Origin: Zhengitettix transpicula
Taxonomy: Eukaryota; Arthropoda; Insecta; Orthoptera; Tetrigidae
Assembly: GCA_037074705.1 (NCBI GenBank)
Contig: CM073594.1
Location: 64,228,509-64,292,508 of the forward strand
Direction: 5' to 3'
Length of the DNA stretch: 64,000 nucleotides
The translations under genes and the position numbers were made by a program. The notes beneath the pieces are model-generated. The model ran no database searches and had not been told where the DNA came from. It saw only the letters and a program-made list of their open reading frames with translations. Below are positions 10,152 through 23,265 of this stretch, piece by piece; the first letter of the stretch is position 1, and each line of letters begins with the position of its first letter.

Positions 10152-13100
10152 TTATTTACCTCTTATTTTTTGTCTGTTATTTGTCTATTTATTTATCTAA
10201 TTATTATACATTTAAATAACAATTTGTATAAAATATTTCACATTTGTTGTGGTGGTCAAACAAATTAATTTCTCTGACTCTCTGTCTTTGTTTTACCTAT
10301 TTCCCCGCCGTTAACTTTTTCCCCCATCCTGAATATTTTTTGAATCTAGTTTATGGGGTGCGCCCGCGCCCTTCCCCTCATAATATAAAAGATTTTTATA
10401 ATCCTCTCGTTGAAGCAGTGTAACAGTAACGGTCATAAACATCTTAGCCTCGTTCACGTTGCTACGCAAGTAAGTATCTAATATCAGAGAGGTTGCTGGG
10501 TAGGAAAAGTCGTAAAGGAAATGAAGACTCCCCCTCCCCTCTTCTCAACACAAACCCGTTCAGTTCAACAGCCTCCTAAATGTTCTACAAGAAGCTTCGG
10601 CGATATTAAAAGGAGCCGTTGGGAACTTATAAAATCCACCCCCTGAGATCCACTAAAGACCATGCTGGAACGGAGATGCTCTCGAAGGCCATCGACATCA
10701 CGTGACGAAGGTGCACGGCTTCACACATACTCCACGTGTTGCTGGCATACTGTCACTAAAGACACTTGGATATATTTACTTAGTGTAGGTTGGTAATCCA
10801 TAGTCTCTATGTAACAGAAATATGGATAGAAATAGGAAGAAACAAACAAATAGAGCGAAGTAGGGGAATGGAACCAAAGAAACCGACGTTTAGAACAGTA
10901 AATATCTGGTTATCAGTATTTTATCGGATATTCCATTGTCTGAGTAAACAAGGCAAGCAAGTTGAGAGACGGAAACAACAAAGAACAAACTAGAGATAAG
11001 AAATATAGAGATGATCAGAAAGAAAAAAATGGCAAGAATATCTAGACTGACCAACGAAGTAATAAATTGTCCAGAAGAAGAAGTGGAATCTAAGGATATT
11101 ATATAGATATCTCAGTTCGTCTTCTGAGAATGAGGGGCATCAGTCGAAGAGCCCAAGCACGTAAGTCCGCAACCCTCTGAGACATGGACTTACTGCATTC
11201 AGAGCCTTAAACGAGACAATGAAGCACAAGACCAACACCAATCAGAATATTAAATCCAACATGTCATCAAATTTTAAATCCAATGTCAGTCGATTCCTAT
11301 AACGACGGAGAGGGCGTCCGTAATCAAAAAGTCTTAAATCGAATTTGTGAGAAGGGATACTCTAGTAGGTCACGTTAAGGGCCCGTTTAAATTAGTATTA
11401 GAGGAGGAAGCGTGGGTGGAAATGTAGACGAGGAAAGTCATAAACAAATCAAGGTGGAAGAGGACTGCAATAATTATGTAGAGGAAAAATTAAGCATGGA
11501 TAACTGTGGACTGATTGCCGCGACAATAACATATAAAAACTAGTGAATCAGTGTCTCTAACCCGTTAAATACTTTTGTGTATTTATTTTCCCTTTTATAA
11601 GTTTCTGGTTATGGCTACATGAGACTTATCAACTTTGGTGATTCTCTCCTTAAAAGATGGGATGCGGAATGGAGAACTTTTTTTTTTCGCTGGAATATAT
11701 TTACAGTATATTACACTCGAACGTATGTTGACTTACTTATATATTCCTTACAGCATTGTAGATAAGCAAAGTCTGTGGCTGTTTTGGAGAAGGGAGGCGA
11801 TGCCTTGCATTTCCCATCGCAATTCATTAGCAGGGAGCAGGAACGTGCTATGAGTGGCGTCCGACATCGATCATGAGACGTGCCTCTGCACATACCTTGC
11901 CTTGCCTTGCCAGCGACCTCTAACGTTTACGTCCTACCACACAAATGATTAAATATATATTCCAACCAACACGTCTGAATTTAACGGAGTTCGTTTTCGC
12001 ATTTTGAATCGTATTATTTATTAATTACTGATATGAAGACAAAGGCCCGGTCGTGTGGAGAAACCCCCCGTGTTCGTTTATCCGTTTAGTTAAGGCGGAA
12101 ACTGTACTAAAATATTCCCAGTAATTAACTAACATAAGAGAATGGTCAAAATCAGCCACTTGAATTTATCTAAGCAGCGCGGGTGGCAATTAACAACATA
12201 AGAATGGTTCTAAGACATGAAGAAAAACTATAATTTATTAATTAATATTATTGCAATTAAATTACATCTCATATACTTTATTAACTGTAGCTTAAAATAT
12301 ACTAATTAATTTAAAAAATTCAAACAGGTATTTAATATCAAATGAATTAAATTTCCATAATTTATTCTAAATATAATTGAAAAGTAACGCCATGAATACA
12401 AAAGTTTTTTAAAAACTTAAAATTTCTTTATTTATACCATTTCTTAATTAATTTTTTTGATACATCTGAAGCGATCACCTAAACTAACGGATGAATCGTT
12501 ATGTATTTTATTTGTTTGGAAATTTAATGTTTACAAATAACTTCTGACTTTTGGACAATTTCCACGAATTATGAAATGAGATTTCTTTTTCCTTTCATAT
12601 ACAAGGTTGGTGAAAAAGACGGAAGAAAAAGATGGAAGAACGTCATTATTTTGATATATAACAGAAGTTAGATCGAACTTGTTTCTGTAATTAAAAAGAA
12701 AATTTATATCAGAATTATCCTTTGGTCTTTTCCGATTTCTTTCTTCCTTTAAGTTATAACCGTCATTTTATAACTGATGAAAACCAAAACTTCATTTAAT
12801 TAAAAAAGATCGAAATCTAGTTTTAATTTATAAAACATCCTTCAAAATTATTATTTTTTATTTGTCGTCTTGAATTAGATATTACTATTTATAACTACAG
12901 CTCGTTCAAAGGAGCATCAAATCAATAAAATTTTCATAAAAAAATTAAATGTAAAATACATATTTTTCATATATTGGTTTTTATAGTTTTTTCACATCAT
13001 TTTAACTAATGAGAACAGAGACCGTAACGTCATTTAACTAATAAATAATATTATTAGAAGTTTTATATTTTCAACAACTGATTTAAAATGTTGAACGCCC

Positions 13101-13190
13101 TTATTAGGAACTATATTAATAGTTTTAAGGAATAAAAAGTGACCAAAATGCGATCTTCGACTGTTTCGGTATTTTAAAAATCCCGTATTA
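10152..13190. other. Long AT-rich stretch, no gene recognised
   Basis: No coding frame with motifs. About 10790-11100 is A-rich with many GAA/GAAGAA runs and could be a degraded retroposon tail, but no family is identified. The part from 12220 to 13190 is very AT-rich with loosely repeated phrases such as ACCGTCATTTTATAACTGATGA (near 12760) and ACCGTAACGTCATTTAACTAAT (near 13022), possibly diverged repeat units. Confidence 0.3.
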
Positions 13191-16100
13191 CAATTAGTTG
13201 TCACCAACTGATGAAGGACCAGTTGAAGACTGTAGTTACTAAATTTTTTATCACATCCCTTTTATTCATTTTCGGTTGTTACAGTCTGTTACACTAACGT
13301 TGACAATTCTCATGAATGCACAAAATGTTGTAGAGATGAAAAACCAGGTTCGTGTCTTGGAAAATAAAATAGAGCAGACGTGGATTCAGCAGAACCTCCT
13401 ACAAGGCCTTCTTGAAAAAAAAGGGGAGGTCAATGCAGATGAATGGGTATAAAGAATTCAATTCATTTCGACGATTCGTCTGTTTAAACTTTGGAAGATT
13501 GCTGCGTAGATCACTGTGACGCAAGTCTCACTCTGTTAAGTACTGCGGGGTGGCCTACGCCTCCCCTACGGACAACGTTATGTTGATTGTTCTTAAACTT
13601 GATGGTGGGATTTCAGCAAATAATTTTTTTTTCCCACTCTGGAAGATAAATTCAGAAATTTTTTGTGTATGATAAACTTCACCGAGTAATTAATATTATA
13701 GTGAGGTTTAACGACTTCAACTACTCTAGGTAAGAATGGTTTTCTTATAGATCTTTAAATACATATATGTTTTTTGTATTATATCTCCAATGTTTTATTT
13801 CAATAAAAAAAACTAATATATGATTTTCTAAAACATCCAATTATGAATTTCTGGAGGTTTAGGCAACATTGCCAATTATCATCCGTAAAAAAAATAGTTT
13901 TAATTCACACTGTTGGTGTATGTAAGATTACAATAATTAAATACCCGGTTAAGAGTGAGAAATCAGTCGTTTTTTAGGACTGTAGTTCAGTCACCACTGG
14001 TCGTGATCGTAGAAAAATTTGCACGAAGGTTAGGTGGGACAGACTGCTGGGGGTGACTGGCAAATGAAGTGGCATCGCCATTGGCTCCACGACCGCACGT
14101 TAAACATTGGCGGGGTTCAAAGATCGTAGGTAGCATTCCACATCGACCTCGCCATGCTCCATTAACCTCCACCGCATTCACGCGGTCGACGCAGATACCT
14201 TGCTTGCGGCGGCGCCAAAGCTCGTTCTCGGAAAGAAACAATTAATGGTTATACGCCCCCATCCCCTATCCTAATGTTACAATTAACCCCTCTAGCCAAT
14301 AAGAACTTGGCATTGTGGAAGTTCCTAGCAAAAAAAAATATCTGGGGCAGGCAGGCCCAAAAAACAGAAATTACCAGTATGTCGTTCAATATCGCTTACG
14401 ATGGATGAAGAAACAATTCAAAAAGAGGAAACTTATTTCTATACCTCAATTAAAATTTTGGGCACAAAAAATATTCATATACCTATACGCGTGGAACGGA
14501 GCATATACGATATATGAGGATATATGTGAAAAGATTAAACGGTAAGTTTTATATAATAAAAAACGATCACATGCAGAAGATTTTTGAAGCTTAAATTCAC
14601 TGATGATGAAAGGAATCTAAAATGCTAAGATTTTTTAAAATATAGCGTCATTTAGGGACGAAGATGCAGACTTTGGATAACACTAACAACTGCATTGCGG
14701 CCACGTTTAAGACATTCGGTGATGGAAAATGTCACTGTGATTCGATTATAAAATGGCTGCTGTGTGAATAAAGTCAAAGAATCGTTTTGAAAACGTGTAT
14801 GGGAGAGAGGACACATCAAAAGCAAAATAGAAAAAGAAAAGAGAAGTATTGTTTTAAAAAAAGTGTTCTTAGTCTCCAACGCTGAAATTAACTGTCTAAC
14901 TCTGGTTGTGAATAGGTACAGTATTTTAAAAATTCTGGAACTCGGAGAATATTAATTTACAGAGAAATGTGGACATGTAAATAAATGGAGCGGAAATTGT
15001 TTAGGACGCCGCCAACAAAGGAAGACGAGTCAAGTAGCTGCGACATCCATGGAAGATCACATCCAGTATATATATATAGACATGGTAATGAGGAATGTCT
15101 TATTAAAGAATCAAATACCGTAGAACAGTAAACTGATGACCTTCCAAAAGAACAATGGACAAGTTTTATTAACGACAAACGACCGACCTGAAAGTTACCC
15201 CCACGTTGGGAGCCAAAAAATCCGCACTGGTTCAATTTTTTACTACTTAAACTAATATTTTTACTCCTGATTGACAGCAGTAGCCCACCAACATATTTTA
15301 TTGCTATTAATATCCGCTTATATACAGAAATTGAAACAGTTTTTGATCAAAAGATTTAATATTACAATAATTCCACACTCGTCATTATTATTTTATAATT
15401 TAATTGTTTAATGTTTCCTTTAGTCTTATTTGTAAGGCGATAGCAGTCAAAGACCGTCTCTGATTAATATATCTATGACTTTCTTTTTTAATTAAACCTT
15501 GTTTAAACCATGCTTTTGAGTTGACAGCAGAATACGATTCGTAATTGATTATGAAATTAAAATCATCGGTACAAATTTTAAAGGAGTAGGGAATAAATTT
15601 TCTGGAAAACGCAACGACCAAAGCGATTAGCAACTGAATTCATCATTATAAGTGGAAAGTCCAAAATTATATCAGGACATTCGGAATAAAGAATTAATTA
15701 AGTCCACGATTAACATGTGGGAAATTCCAATATTTTTTGGCCACTTTCGGAGTGAGAAACGTACGATTCTTGGCTTAAAATAAACTTATCGAGAGGTAAC
15801 CTTAAAATCATACGTTAAGAAATCAACATTTTAATTTTCGGTGTGATTGGACTTCAATTTAATGAGCGACTATTTTCATAGTGTTTTGAAATTTCATTTT
15901 AAAACGTGAAATGACTAAGGCTGCAAACAATCCCCATCCCCAGTGTCACTCAATTGGAAAAAATCTGTAATAATGAAGTTACCAAGAAACCTTCCAGTAT
16001 AGTTTTTATGGGCCACGTAGTTCATCTACACATTTTTTTAAAAAAAATTGTAAAAGTGAACTTTTCTCCCTCAATTTTATTAATTATTCAATGTTTTTGT

Positions 16101-16536
16101 ATTTTAAAAAATGGAAAATAAAAAATCAAGCGCTGTGGTTTGCAGTGAAACTGACCTTTAACCTCTCGGATACTGGGAATTTTATTATTTCCACTTTACA
16201 CGTCAGCAGAATGAATGTTAAAAAATATATCTATAGATATATAAAGCCACAGCCTAAAAAAATATTTATCATGAAAAGTTTCCTTTTAAAATAAATAAAT
16301 ATTAGATATTAACTGGATAGAGTATTTTAAAATTATTATTTATAAATAATTAAATATGGCCCAAAAGCAAACAGAATAAATTTATTCACTCAATTAATTA
16401 ATCATTTACTGTAATATGTCAATTATGTTTTACTAAATAAAAAGTCAATGCAGACATTGAGTCAGAAAAATTGATTCATTAATTTTCGTCCACCACACGG
16501 CACAGGACACAGTCCATGGTAAACTGTATTTTATCC
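13191..16536. other. Unassigned stretch with one weak hammerhead-like core
   Basis: A CTGATGA box at 13209-13215 is followed by AGGACCAGTTGA and AGAC, a poor hammerhead-like match with the GAAA box damaged. The 13987-14241 segment is CpG-rich with overlapping frames on opposite strands but no motif. A 76-codon frame at 14315-14545 is lysine-rich and unrecognised. The rest is AT-rich with nothing identifiable. Confidence 0.25.
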
Positions 16537-16583
16537 GAGTACCTCAAGTAGTCCCAAAATAGTGGACGAAACGTTGTATTCAA
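16537..16583 (+). ncRNA. Hammerhead-ribozyme-like motif, PLE terminus (site 2)
   Basis: A strong stem II (AGTCCCA against TGGGA-like TGGAC, 16550-16567) leads directly into GAAACGTT (16568-16575). The outer arms GAGTAC (16537-16542) and GTATTC (16576-16581) can pair over six positions with one G-T, as stem I. The 5' core box reads CTCAAGTA where CTGANGA is expected, so the catalytic core is damaged. It forms an inverted pair with the site at 16688-16728. Confidence 0.5.
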
Positions 16584-16687
16584 ACGGATTTTTGGTTTAA
16601 TTAATTCATAAATTTTACTTGAACATTGGCTGTGTTGCTTTTTTTCGGATTGATTGCAACTTTGAATAGGAATTACAGTAAACCCAG

Positions 16688-16728
16688 ACGTTTCATCCCC
16701 TATATTTGGGATTTAAATATCAGGTGTT
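16688..16728 (-). ncRNA. Hammerhead-like motif, inverted partner of site 2
   Basis: Read on the minus strand: CACCTGATA, then AATCCC-loop-GGGGAT as stem II, then GAAACGTCTGGG. The core is close to CTGANGA but has T at the conserved G position (CTGATAT). The minus-strand orientation facing site 2 across about 105 bases makes a tail-to-tail pair, an arrangement also seen at 42450-43140 (there head-to-head). Confidence 0.45.
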
Positions 16729-17189
16729 ATATATTGTAAAGAAAAACGTTTTACATGTATTCCAAATATCAGAAACCCCAAAAATTCATACTAATTTAGG
16801 TATAAAGTGTAATTGTCACAATCTTAAACATTTTTTAAAATTCTTTATAGTTTTAACTTGTTTTTTTTCAAATAATAAATGTTTCCCTTATGGCGTTTCT
16901 TTTTTCCCTCTGGTGGATCGAGCGCAAATCTGCAACCTCGCCATGGGCAAATATCTTGCCACTTGATTCGAGCCTTTCACACCTCAATACTTTCAATCAA
17001 GCGGGGAGAAAACGCTCTACCGGAGCGGAACCCAGAGCGATACGCGGCGTTGCCGAACTTAACTCTCTACTTACGGAAGCTTCAGCGATACCGAGGGGAA
17101 ACTACCACGGAAAACATGTTTTTATAGAGAGCATATGAAGAATACATTTTAGAGTACTATACAGGAGCCTCATTTCAAAGAGAAGGAAA
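16729..17189. other. Unassigned stretch, no gene recognised
   Basis: Three overlapping plus-strand frames of 82-86 codons (16706-17138) lie in different phases, which argues against any one being coding. No motif, repeat relation or RNA gene was recognised. Confidence 0.2.
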
Positions 17190-17480
17190 TCATCCCCGTA
17201 GGTAGCTTTCTTATTCACCTTCTCTCTATTCATTACCCTCTATTTTTATACAGTTACATGTGGATAAGCCACAGAGCGACAGTTCCCGTTTAATACCAAA
17301 TATGGGATAGAAAGGAGAGATGCGGAAGGGAAAATAACGTAGCCAAGAGGTTTAACTAAGGCTACAGGACTACAGTTTAAGGTTCAACCCCAGAATTCGC
17401 CTAAAATATCATGCCTTTCCTGCGTGACTCGAGTTTGAGGTTTTACTATGCCGACGGAGCATTCTCGATTACATACCTAA
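17190..17480 (-). repeat. Dispersed retroelement 3'-end-like repeat, copy 2
   Basis: In reverse complement this contains TAGTTAAACCTCTTGGCTAC, CCCTTCCGCATC and GGTATTAAACGGGAAC, in the same order as TAGTTAACCCCTTGGCTAC, CCCTTCCGCATC and GCTATTAAAGGGGAG in the copy at 1-197. The tail CCTCATGTAGCCTGT is not preserved. Its boundaries are approximate. Confidence 0.55.
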
Positions 17481-18338
17481 GCAGGTTTCGAGGGCAGCTG
17501 GCCGACTGCTACAATCGTAACAGCTGACAACTCGGAGCATAAAACCTTTAAAAAGTGATGTTTGGTGTCTCTCAGCTTACGAAACGCTAATTGAAGACTG
17601 AAGAAGCAAGAAACCTATCCCCGTAGAAAGTTTTCTCATTAATCATTATCTTTGATGTTCCGGAAGGAAATAGTCGATTTCGATTAAATCGAAAGCAAAA
17701 GATGCGTGATAATTTGTGACGTCACTTTCGTTATAAAAGGCGGCCTGTTATTACTAATCAAAGTATGTGTGTATACATATATATATTGTAACGAACACCA
17801 TTTTAAATTGTGTATTTCTCTGATGTGTTCATAATGATTACCATTGGTGAAAATGATATCACGGGGAAAAGAGATTGTTAAGAGAGCTTCTTCGATAGAT
17901 TTTTGTGCGTTTTGTTGAGTTTTTGTTTGAATTTCATATCAGAAAAAATAAATTAAACTATAATGATTAAGTTCCGTAGTATTTATTCAACGACGGAGGG
18001 CCTGGACAACAGCGGAGATCGCCAGACGACAAAACGGATCTCCAGGGACGACACCAGTGTGCCATTGTAAGCTGGATGTGTTCAGGTTCTTTTTACAAAC
18101 ACCATTGATTCAGGGAAACCCTAAATTTATTATTATTTTTTAAATGAAATGACTACTTTAAGAATTTTGATAACCCACCATACACTGAGAGAAAGACTGG
18201 CATCATTAATAAGCATTTGTCAGCCAATTTATTATTTATTGTTAGAGAGATATTTTCAATATGTATATATATTATATGCCAATTAATTCAGCCAATAATT
18301 GAGTTTAAATCATTTTAATTTTTAGCGAATAAATGAAT
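17481..18338. other. Unassigned stretch upstream of an LTR
   Basis: A TATAAAAGGCGGC sequence near 17733-17745 resembles a core promoter, such as an LTR promoter, but no terminal repeats delimit an element. No coding frame was recognised. A TATATATA run lies near 17777-17786. Confidence 0.25.
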
Positions 18339-19193
18339 TGTAGCGGTATTTGAGCGACCAAAACCGACAATAGCGCTGAGTTCTGTTTCTTTGTTGAGGA
18401 GTCTGAATGGCGATTACGCGCGCAAAAGTATAGTTAGTTTTCTGTCTACGGCGAGGAGCGAAAGAGAAAAGTCTACGGTCAGCCACGAGAGGAGAGACAT
18501 TAAAAACAAATGTTCACCGAGATACATAGCAGTTAAATCCAAATCGATAAATAAATCATTAAAAGTCTAAAATCTGCAAATCGTGAGTTCCTGTAAGCAA
18601 GCAGATAGTTGGACAGAAAGATGTTCTAACAACTAGCCAACGGTGAAGCAAGGGTTGCTTCATTATAAAGAAATTCAACAATTTCGCGTTGAGGGAAAAC
18701 GACATCCGATAGCTGCCCCATTAAGGAGAGGATCATCCGGGTTCCTGAGAGCTGAGTAATTGCATTTCGACTTCGTATGTGTAGAATCTGTGAGGAAATT
18801 TAGAATCGGTGTAATAAAATTTGTATTATAGTGAAGCTACTTAAGAATGCTGGTACCAGTCGGACATCTAGTGAGTAACCAAAACTTTGATAATACTATT
18901 TGTAAACTTTAACTAAAAGGGAAAAGTCAGATTTCGTTCACTTTTCATATAGCTTTCTTTCATTTATCGACTTATTGTTTTAGGTCAATTTTAAACTGAA
19001 TTGTTAATCAGATTATTAAATCATTTTCTCTGTTAATTATAAAACCCAGTGACGGCCCTGAGAGAAGAGATATTAAATTTTATTGTAATTGTTTTTAATT
19101 TTTGGAAGCCACAAATTCATAATAAATTATTTTGTTTGTTAAAAAATTTGATTATTTTTTTATTTAATTAACCTATTCATTTTTATCATTACA
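18339..19193 (+). mobile_element. Long terminal repeat, Ty3/Gypsy-like, copy 1
   Basis: The sequence starts TGTAGCGGTA and ends ATCATTACA, the TG...CA form of LTRs. A related copy lies at 35629-36550 with the same start (TGTTAGCGGTA), the same end (AATCATTACA), and matching interior landmarks in order: a CGCGCG-containing block, ATGGTACCAG/CTGGTACCAG followed by GTGAGTA, and AAACCCAGT-A-GNCCTGAGA followed by TTGATTGTAAT-like sequence. Directly after the end, TGGCTACCACAACGTGGGAC (19198-19217) looks like a worn tRNA-Lys-type primer binding site. No gag-pol follows, so this is an LTR with a short internal stub. Confidence 0.6.
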
Positions 19194-19197
19194 TAAA

Positions 19198-19217
19198 TGG
19201 CTACCACAACGTGGGAC
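19198..19217 (+). other. Primer-binding-site-like sequence after LTR copy 1
   Basis: TGGCTACCACAACGTGGGAC sits four bases after the LTR end. It keeps the TGGC..CCA.AACGTGGG.C order of a primer binding site complementary to tRNA-Lys, with two small insertions. It helps to orient the LTR. Confidence 0.45.
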
Positions 19218-19251
19218 AAATAAATTAAACGCATAAATAATTGATTATTAC

Positions 19252-19277
19252 AATATATATATATATATATATATATA
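19252..19277. repeat. (AT)n microsatellite
   Basis: About 13 uninterrupted AT dinucleotides. Confidence 0.95.
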
Positions 19278-20937
19278 AATGGGGAGCGAAAACAGAGGCA
19301 ACGATATGTAAATGTTTATGTTTAGAGATTTAAATATTTCCAAATTATGCTTAAAAAAGGAATTATGAAAGTGTTGCTCCATAATTTAGAAACACATTGG
19401 CTTCAACATTACTATTATTACGCATCAAATGGGTTGTTTCAGGGAAGAATTAGGAAGTGTTTTATTTTTTAAAAAAGTAATCGGGTGTGGGATGCGGACT
19501 GCCCCTTGAAAATTCCTGTAAAGGAGACAACGATCTTTAATGTTGCATAAGACCTCTTATGGAAAAATATACTCCTGGAAGGCACGACTCCAAAGTGACA
19601 TCACAAGCAAGGTCAACGTCAAAACTGACCACAACGTCGAATATCGTCGACGGTTTGGAATCGTCTGCACACGAAGAGCCTTGTTTCGTTTCGTTATTAC
19701 TTGTCCCTGATGTTGTTACGTCGTTACGAACCTTTGAGCTCGTTGCTGAGGACTCGTTAGGATTTCTTGAAATTCAAATAAGGTGTTCAGAAAACAAGCT
19801 CCCAGCCTGCAAATAATGAGGCTCCTCTTTCACCCAGTAAGTACGCTCTTAGCCATCAAAGTTATTTATTCTACAGGAATTGCGTCATTATGGCAAATAC
19901 TTGAAATGTCATGAGAGAAGTTTTATTTCGTTCAAACGATCTACGGCTTTGACCTGGTCTGAGTGCATCAACAGCTTCAGCCACCCACTTTTATCTTATT
20001 TCTAATGGCGTCACTGGTAGAGAGTTATTACTCTTGAGGATTCCCGAGCGGTTTTTCTCTTCAATGTCACGAAATTTGTTTCCGCCCGCTTCAGTTTCAG
20101 ATAATAAATCTAATTTATGTTTCAGTCACGAGTCATCTTTAGATCTCTATCTCCTTTTCTTACTCTTACCGTTTACTATTTCATAATTACTTTGCGCTTC
20201 AAAGCAGCGTCATAAGATATTATCCTGCATTTGATCTCTATTTAGATGCGTAATTGAAACTCTTTCTGTCTGAATATATACCCTGTAACATGACATCAGA
20301 GCATTGTTACACTGCATATGGGGTGTATTGTCGGCTTGTGCAGCAGTTGTAAATTTTTGTTACGGGCAGTCCGCCGCACTGGAGCATCAATTCTCCTTCA
20401 TTTAATTAAATCAAGGAAAATGTCTCGATAGACATGCAACTTAGATAATAAAAGGCACGGAGACAGTGGAAGTCAATGCAATTGGACTAACGAGTGTAAC
20501 GATGTCGAAAGCTACAACAACGCATCGGGACGCTGTCTATAAATGAAATTACCAATGAACGTGAACCCCAACAATGCAACTGCTATGAACGCTGAATTTT
20601 AATTAAATAACCGCTGAAAGTTAAATGCAACAATGTCTCGAACGGTAATGAACTGCTGAATTGTAATGAGATTACCGCTGGCTGAACGTGAATCACGTCA
20701 ATTCATCGAGCTGCCAAGAGCTTTGTTTTTTAATTGAATTACCAATGGTATCCGTACTCAAGAAATATGCATTACATCTGTGTGAAAACATTAAATTCAT
20801 TATTTTGTTATTTTTCACATTATTATGATGTCAAATGGGCAGATCTGCCAACGAAATACTTTAAATACAATGGCAAATAATAATTATAATTATATGATAT
20901 ATTTATAAAACTCTAGAGTTATATAAGTACTGCAGTA
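19278..20937. other. Unassigned stretch, no gene recognised
   Basis: An 85-codon plus-strand frame (19559-19816) is Ser/Thr-rich and lacks a known motif. Around 20480-20730 short phrases such as GAACGTGAA, GCTGAATT and ACCGCTG recur irregularly, possibly a decayed low-order repeat. Confidence 0.2.
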
Positions 20938-20980
20938 TACACGTCATGAGGCTCAAAATTGAGAACGAAACGTCGTGAAA
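20938..20980 (+). ncRNA. Weak hammerhead-like motif (site 3)
   Basis: CATGAG, then a clean stem (CTCA, AAAT loop, TGAG), then AAC and GAAACGTCGTG. The 5' box CTGATGA has been reduced to TCATGAG, so only the stem II and GAAAC half is convincing. Reported because the same layout recurs elsewhere in the window. Confidence 0.35.
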
Positions 20981-21274
20981 TTAAATTTTTATCCATTAAT
21001 TATCATTTTTTTCTTATTTATGGCCAAAACATGTCAGATAATCACAATTTTTAAATTAATGTAATTTTCGGACGTTCAGAGACCAAAACAGGTAAATATT
21101 TTGACGGAGGAGGTCGCTTAAGTCCCTTTTTTATACTCGTTGCAGTTACTAAATTATTTTGTTTTGAGATTTTACACAAACTTAAAAGGGGATTGAAGAC
21201 GCAAGTGTCGTTTGGAGAGCAACGATCAATATTATGAAAATAACAAGAAGGAGAAGTTGGTAGTAACTTGTTTT

Positions 21275-21690
21275 GACTGACGGGGTCGTTTATGTTTCTT
21301 TAATTCGATGCAGTTTGAACATTGATTAATTTGAGTTGTTACACTAACTTCCATGTAGATTGGAGACGCAATATTTGTTTGTAGAGTAACGTTGAAGATT
21401 AATGAAAATAAAACTACGAACAATTTAATTGCGCAACTGTAATCTGAACAAGTAAAGCGTCTAAAAACACACGTAAATTAATTAAACAATTCAGCCAACC
21501 TAATGTTCTAACTACATTGAATGAAGAAAAAAATACTTAAACGACTCCCTCAGTCTAAACATGTCTCTGCTTTGCTCTATGACGACAATTACATTTATGA
21601 CATCGTTTTCCAGTGTGAGATATTGACATTCTTATAATTATATTAAATTTTATCCTCACTTCTCTTCACATCTTTGTTTCAATTTGAATA
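21275..21690. repeat. Dispersed repeat pair, left copy, with inverted GACTGAGGGAGTCGT motif
   Basis: From 21430 the text AACTGTAATCTGAACAAGTAAA, then TAAACGACTCCCTCAGTC (21538-21555), then CAGTGTGAGATATTGAC (21611-21627) is repeated in the same order at 22200-22440. A plus-strand version of the GACTGACGGGGTCGTTTA motif lies at 21276-21293. Confidence 0.55.
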
Positions 21691-22199
21691 TTTAATTTCA
21701 CTGATTTGTTGACCTGTAATGGTATATTCCGACAATACACGCACAGTCATTATATATATAATGTTTGTGTTTTCCTGTACTGGACTAGGGTTCGTTAAAG
21801 GAAGTAGTTAGAGGAGAATTCCCTCTGTGTCGCAATGAAATTAACTCGTTTTCCTGTGAACCCTTTACTTTGGACAGAGAGAGAGAAGCTCTAAGGTGGA
21901 ATATTTTAATTATTTAAGTATTGCACGTGTAAGGAAGACGGGTGGCATTGTGTTCGAAGGCTGGTGGTGGTGGGAAAAGAAGTCGCTAATGACTGGGCCG
22001 GGAAGCCATCCCACCATGAAGCATTGTACTTGCCCCAGGCTTCGCTCGCCTTTAATGATCTCCTCGCTGCTGCTCCAAGTGCCACGAACAGATAGTCAGT
22101 CGCTCCTTCTACAATATCCCACACCCGCGGAGACAAGAAATAATATACTAATTGCACAACTGTCCATTTGAAACACACTCACGTTACTAGAAACCGAAC
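21691..22199. other. Unassigned stretch between repeat copies
   Basis: Frames on opposite strands overlap at 21896-22178 (90-91 codons each) without motifs. No RNA gene was recognised. Confidence 0.2.
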
Positions 22200-22440
22200 T
22201 ACGAAAACTTTAATAGCACAATTGTATTCTGAACAAGTAAAAAAGATTCTAATCATCATGAAAGTTAATGTAAGAGTTCAAACAAACTTATGTTCAAACA
22301 GCATCGAGTAAACGAAAAATAGTTAAACGACCTCCTCAGTCAACAAAATGCTGGTTTGGTCTCCAAACTAAGACAATTAAATTGATACGACATCGGTTTC
22401 AAGTGTGAGATACTGACTTTCTTATAGTTAAATGAAATAT
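22200..22440. repeat. Dispersed repeat pair, right copy
   Basis: Matches 21430-21690: ATTGTATTCTGAACAAGTAAA, then TAAACGACCTCCTCAGTC, then ACATCGGTTTCAAGTGTGAGATACTGACTTTCTTATA in diverged form. It lies about 770 bases from its partner, same orientation. Confidence 0.55.
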
Positions 22441-22639
22441 TAACCAGTTTCAACGGACTATTTAATGAAGGCAACACTGTCACATTTCCGTCAATATTTG
22501 TGACCAGCCTCCAGGACTTATAATTTAGAACACAAACGTCTTTTGAATGCGGACGGGACGGGATCTTAAAAATGGTTTAACTGAGTTTTCAATCAGTCAT
22601 TAATTAACTGTCACGTGTTGAATGATTACACCAGCCCTC

Positions 22640-23265
22640 TCAAGTCATAAAATATAATTTGCTCCAGAGATAAGTCGTTGATTTACTTAGTCAGCTGTGA
22701 CCACGAATTAAATTAATTGTCGTCCGTATAAGCAATGAAGAAACGCGTGTAATTGAGTGAGGGAGTCGTATACAACGTTATATATACCATCTATATTTTA
22801 TTGTCCCACAGAGATAATTTTCGCCCCGAGACGAGGCATTGTTATCTGTTGGTTTACCTTGTCAGCCACTTGCTAAGGATTAATTTAATTTTCGTTTTGA
22901 TAGCGATGTATAACACATGTTTTTTGACTGAGGGAGCCGTGTACACTACTGGAGGGTTTGAATGTTTTGTTGAGTGCATGGCGGAAACACTAGATAGCTA
23001 ATTTTTCTATTTCTGAGTGATTTCAGTGTTCGTTTTTCACAATTATAACTTTTGGACAGATTTCACACAAACTGCGTTTTTTTTGTTGTAGATTCAAAAA
23101 ATATATAAAATTATATATAATTAAGTTTGACAGATAAATCGTTGAGATCTTTGATTTAACTCGTGAGGTGGGACCACGAATTAAATTAATTATCGTTTGG
23201 AAAAAGCAATGAAGAAAATCGTTTGTAATTTTGTAACTGACTGAGGGAGTCGTATACAATAATTT
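22640..23265 (+). repeat. Three diverged ~130-150-bp units ending in GACTGAGGGAGTCGTATACA
   Basis: Units end near 22778, 22945 and 23258 with GAGTGAGGGAGTCGTATACA, GACTGAGGGAGCCGTGTACA and GACTGAGGGAGTCGTATACA. Each is preceded by AGATAA, a (GAATTAAATTAAT)-like block and a TCGTTTNNAAAGCAATG-like block. Similar single units occur at 30955-31085 and end near 45930. The origin is unknown: no terminal repeats or coding capacity were seen. Confidence 0.6.

Noticed and set aside
13209..13240. Hammerhead-like CTGATGA..AGAC
   Set aside because: GAAA box lost and stem II not formed; counted only as a weak trace.
17730..17750. TATAAAAGG as a host promoter
   Set aside because: No gene follows; it may belong to an old LTR or be chance.
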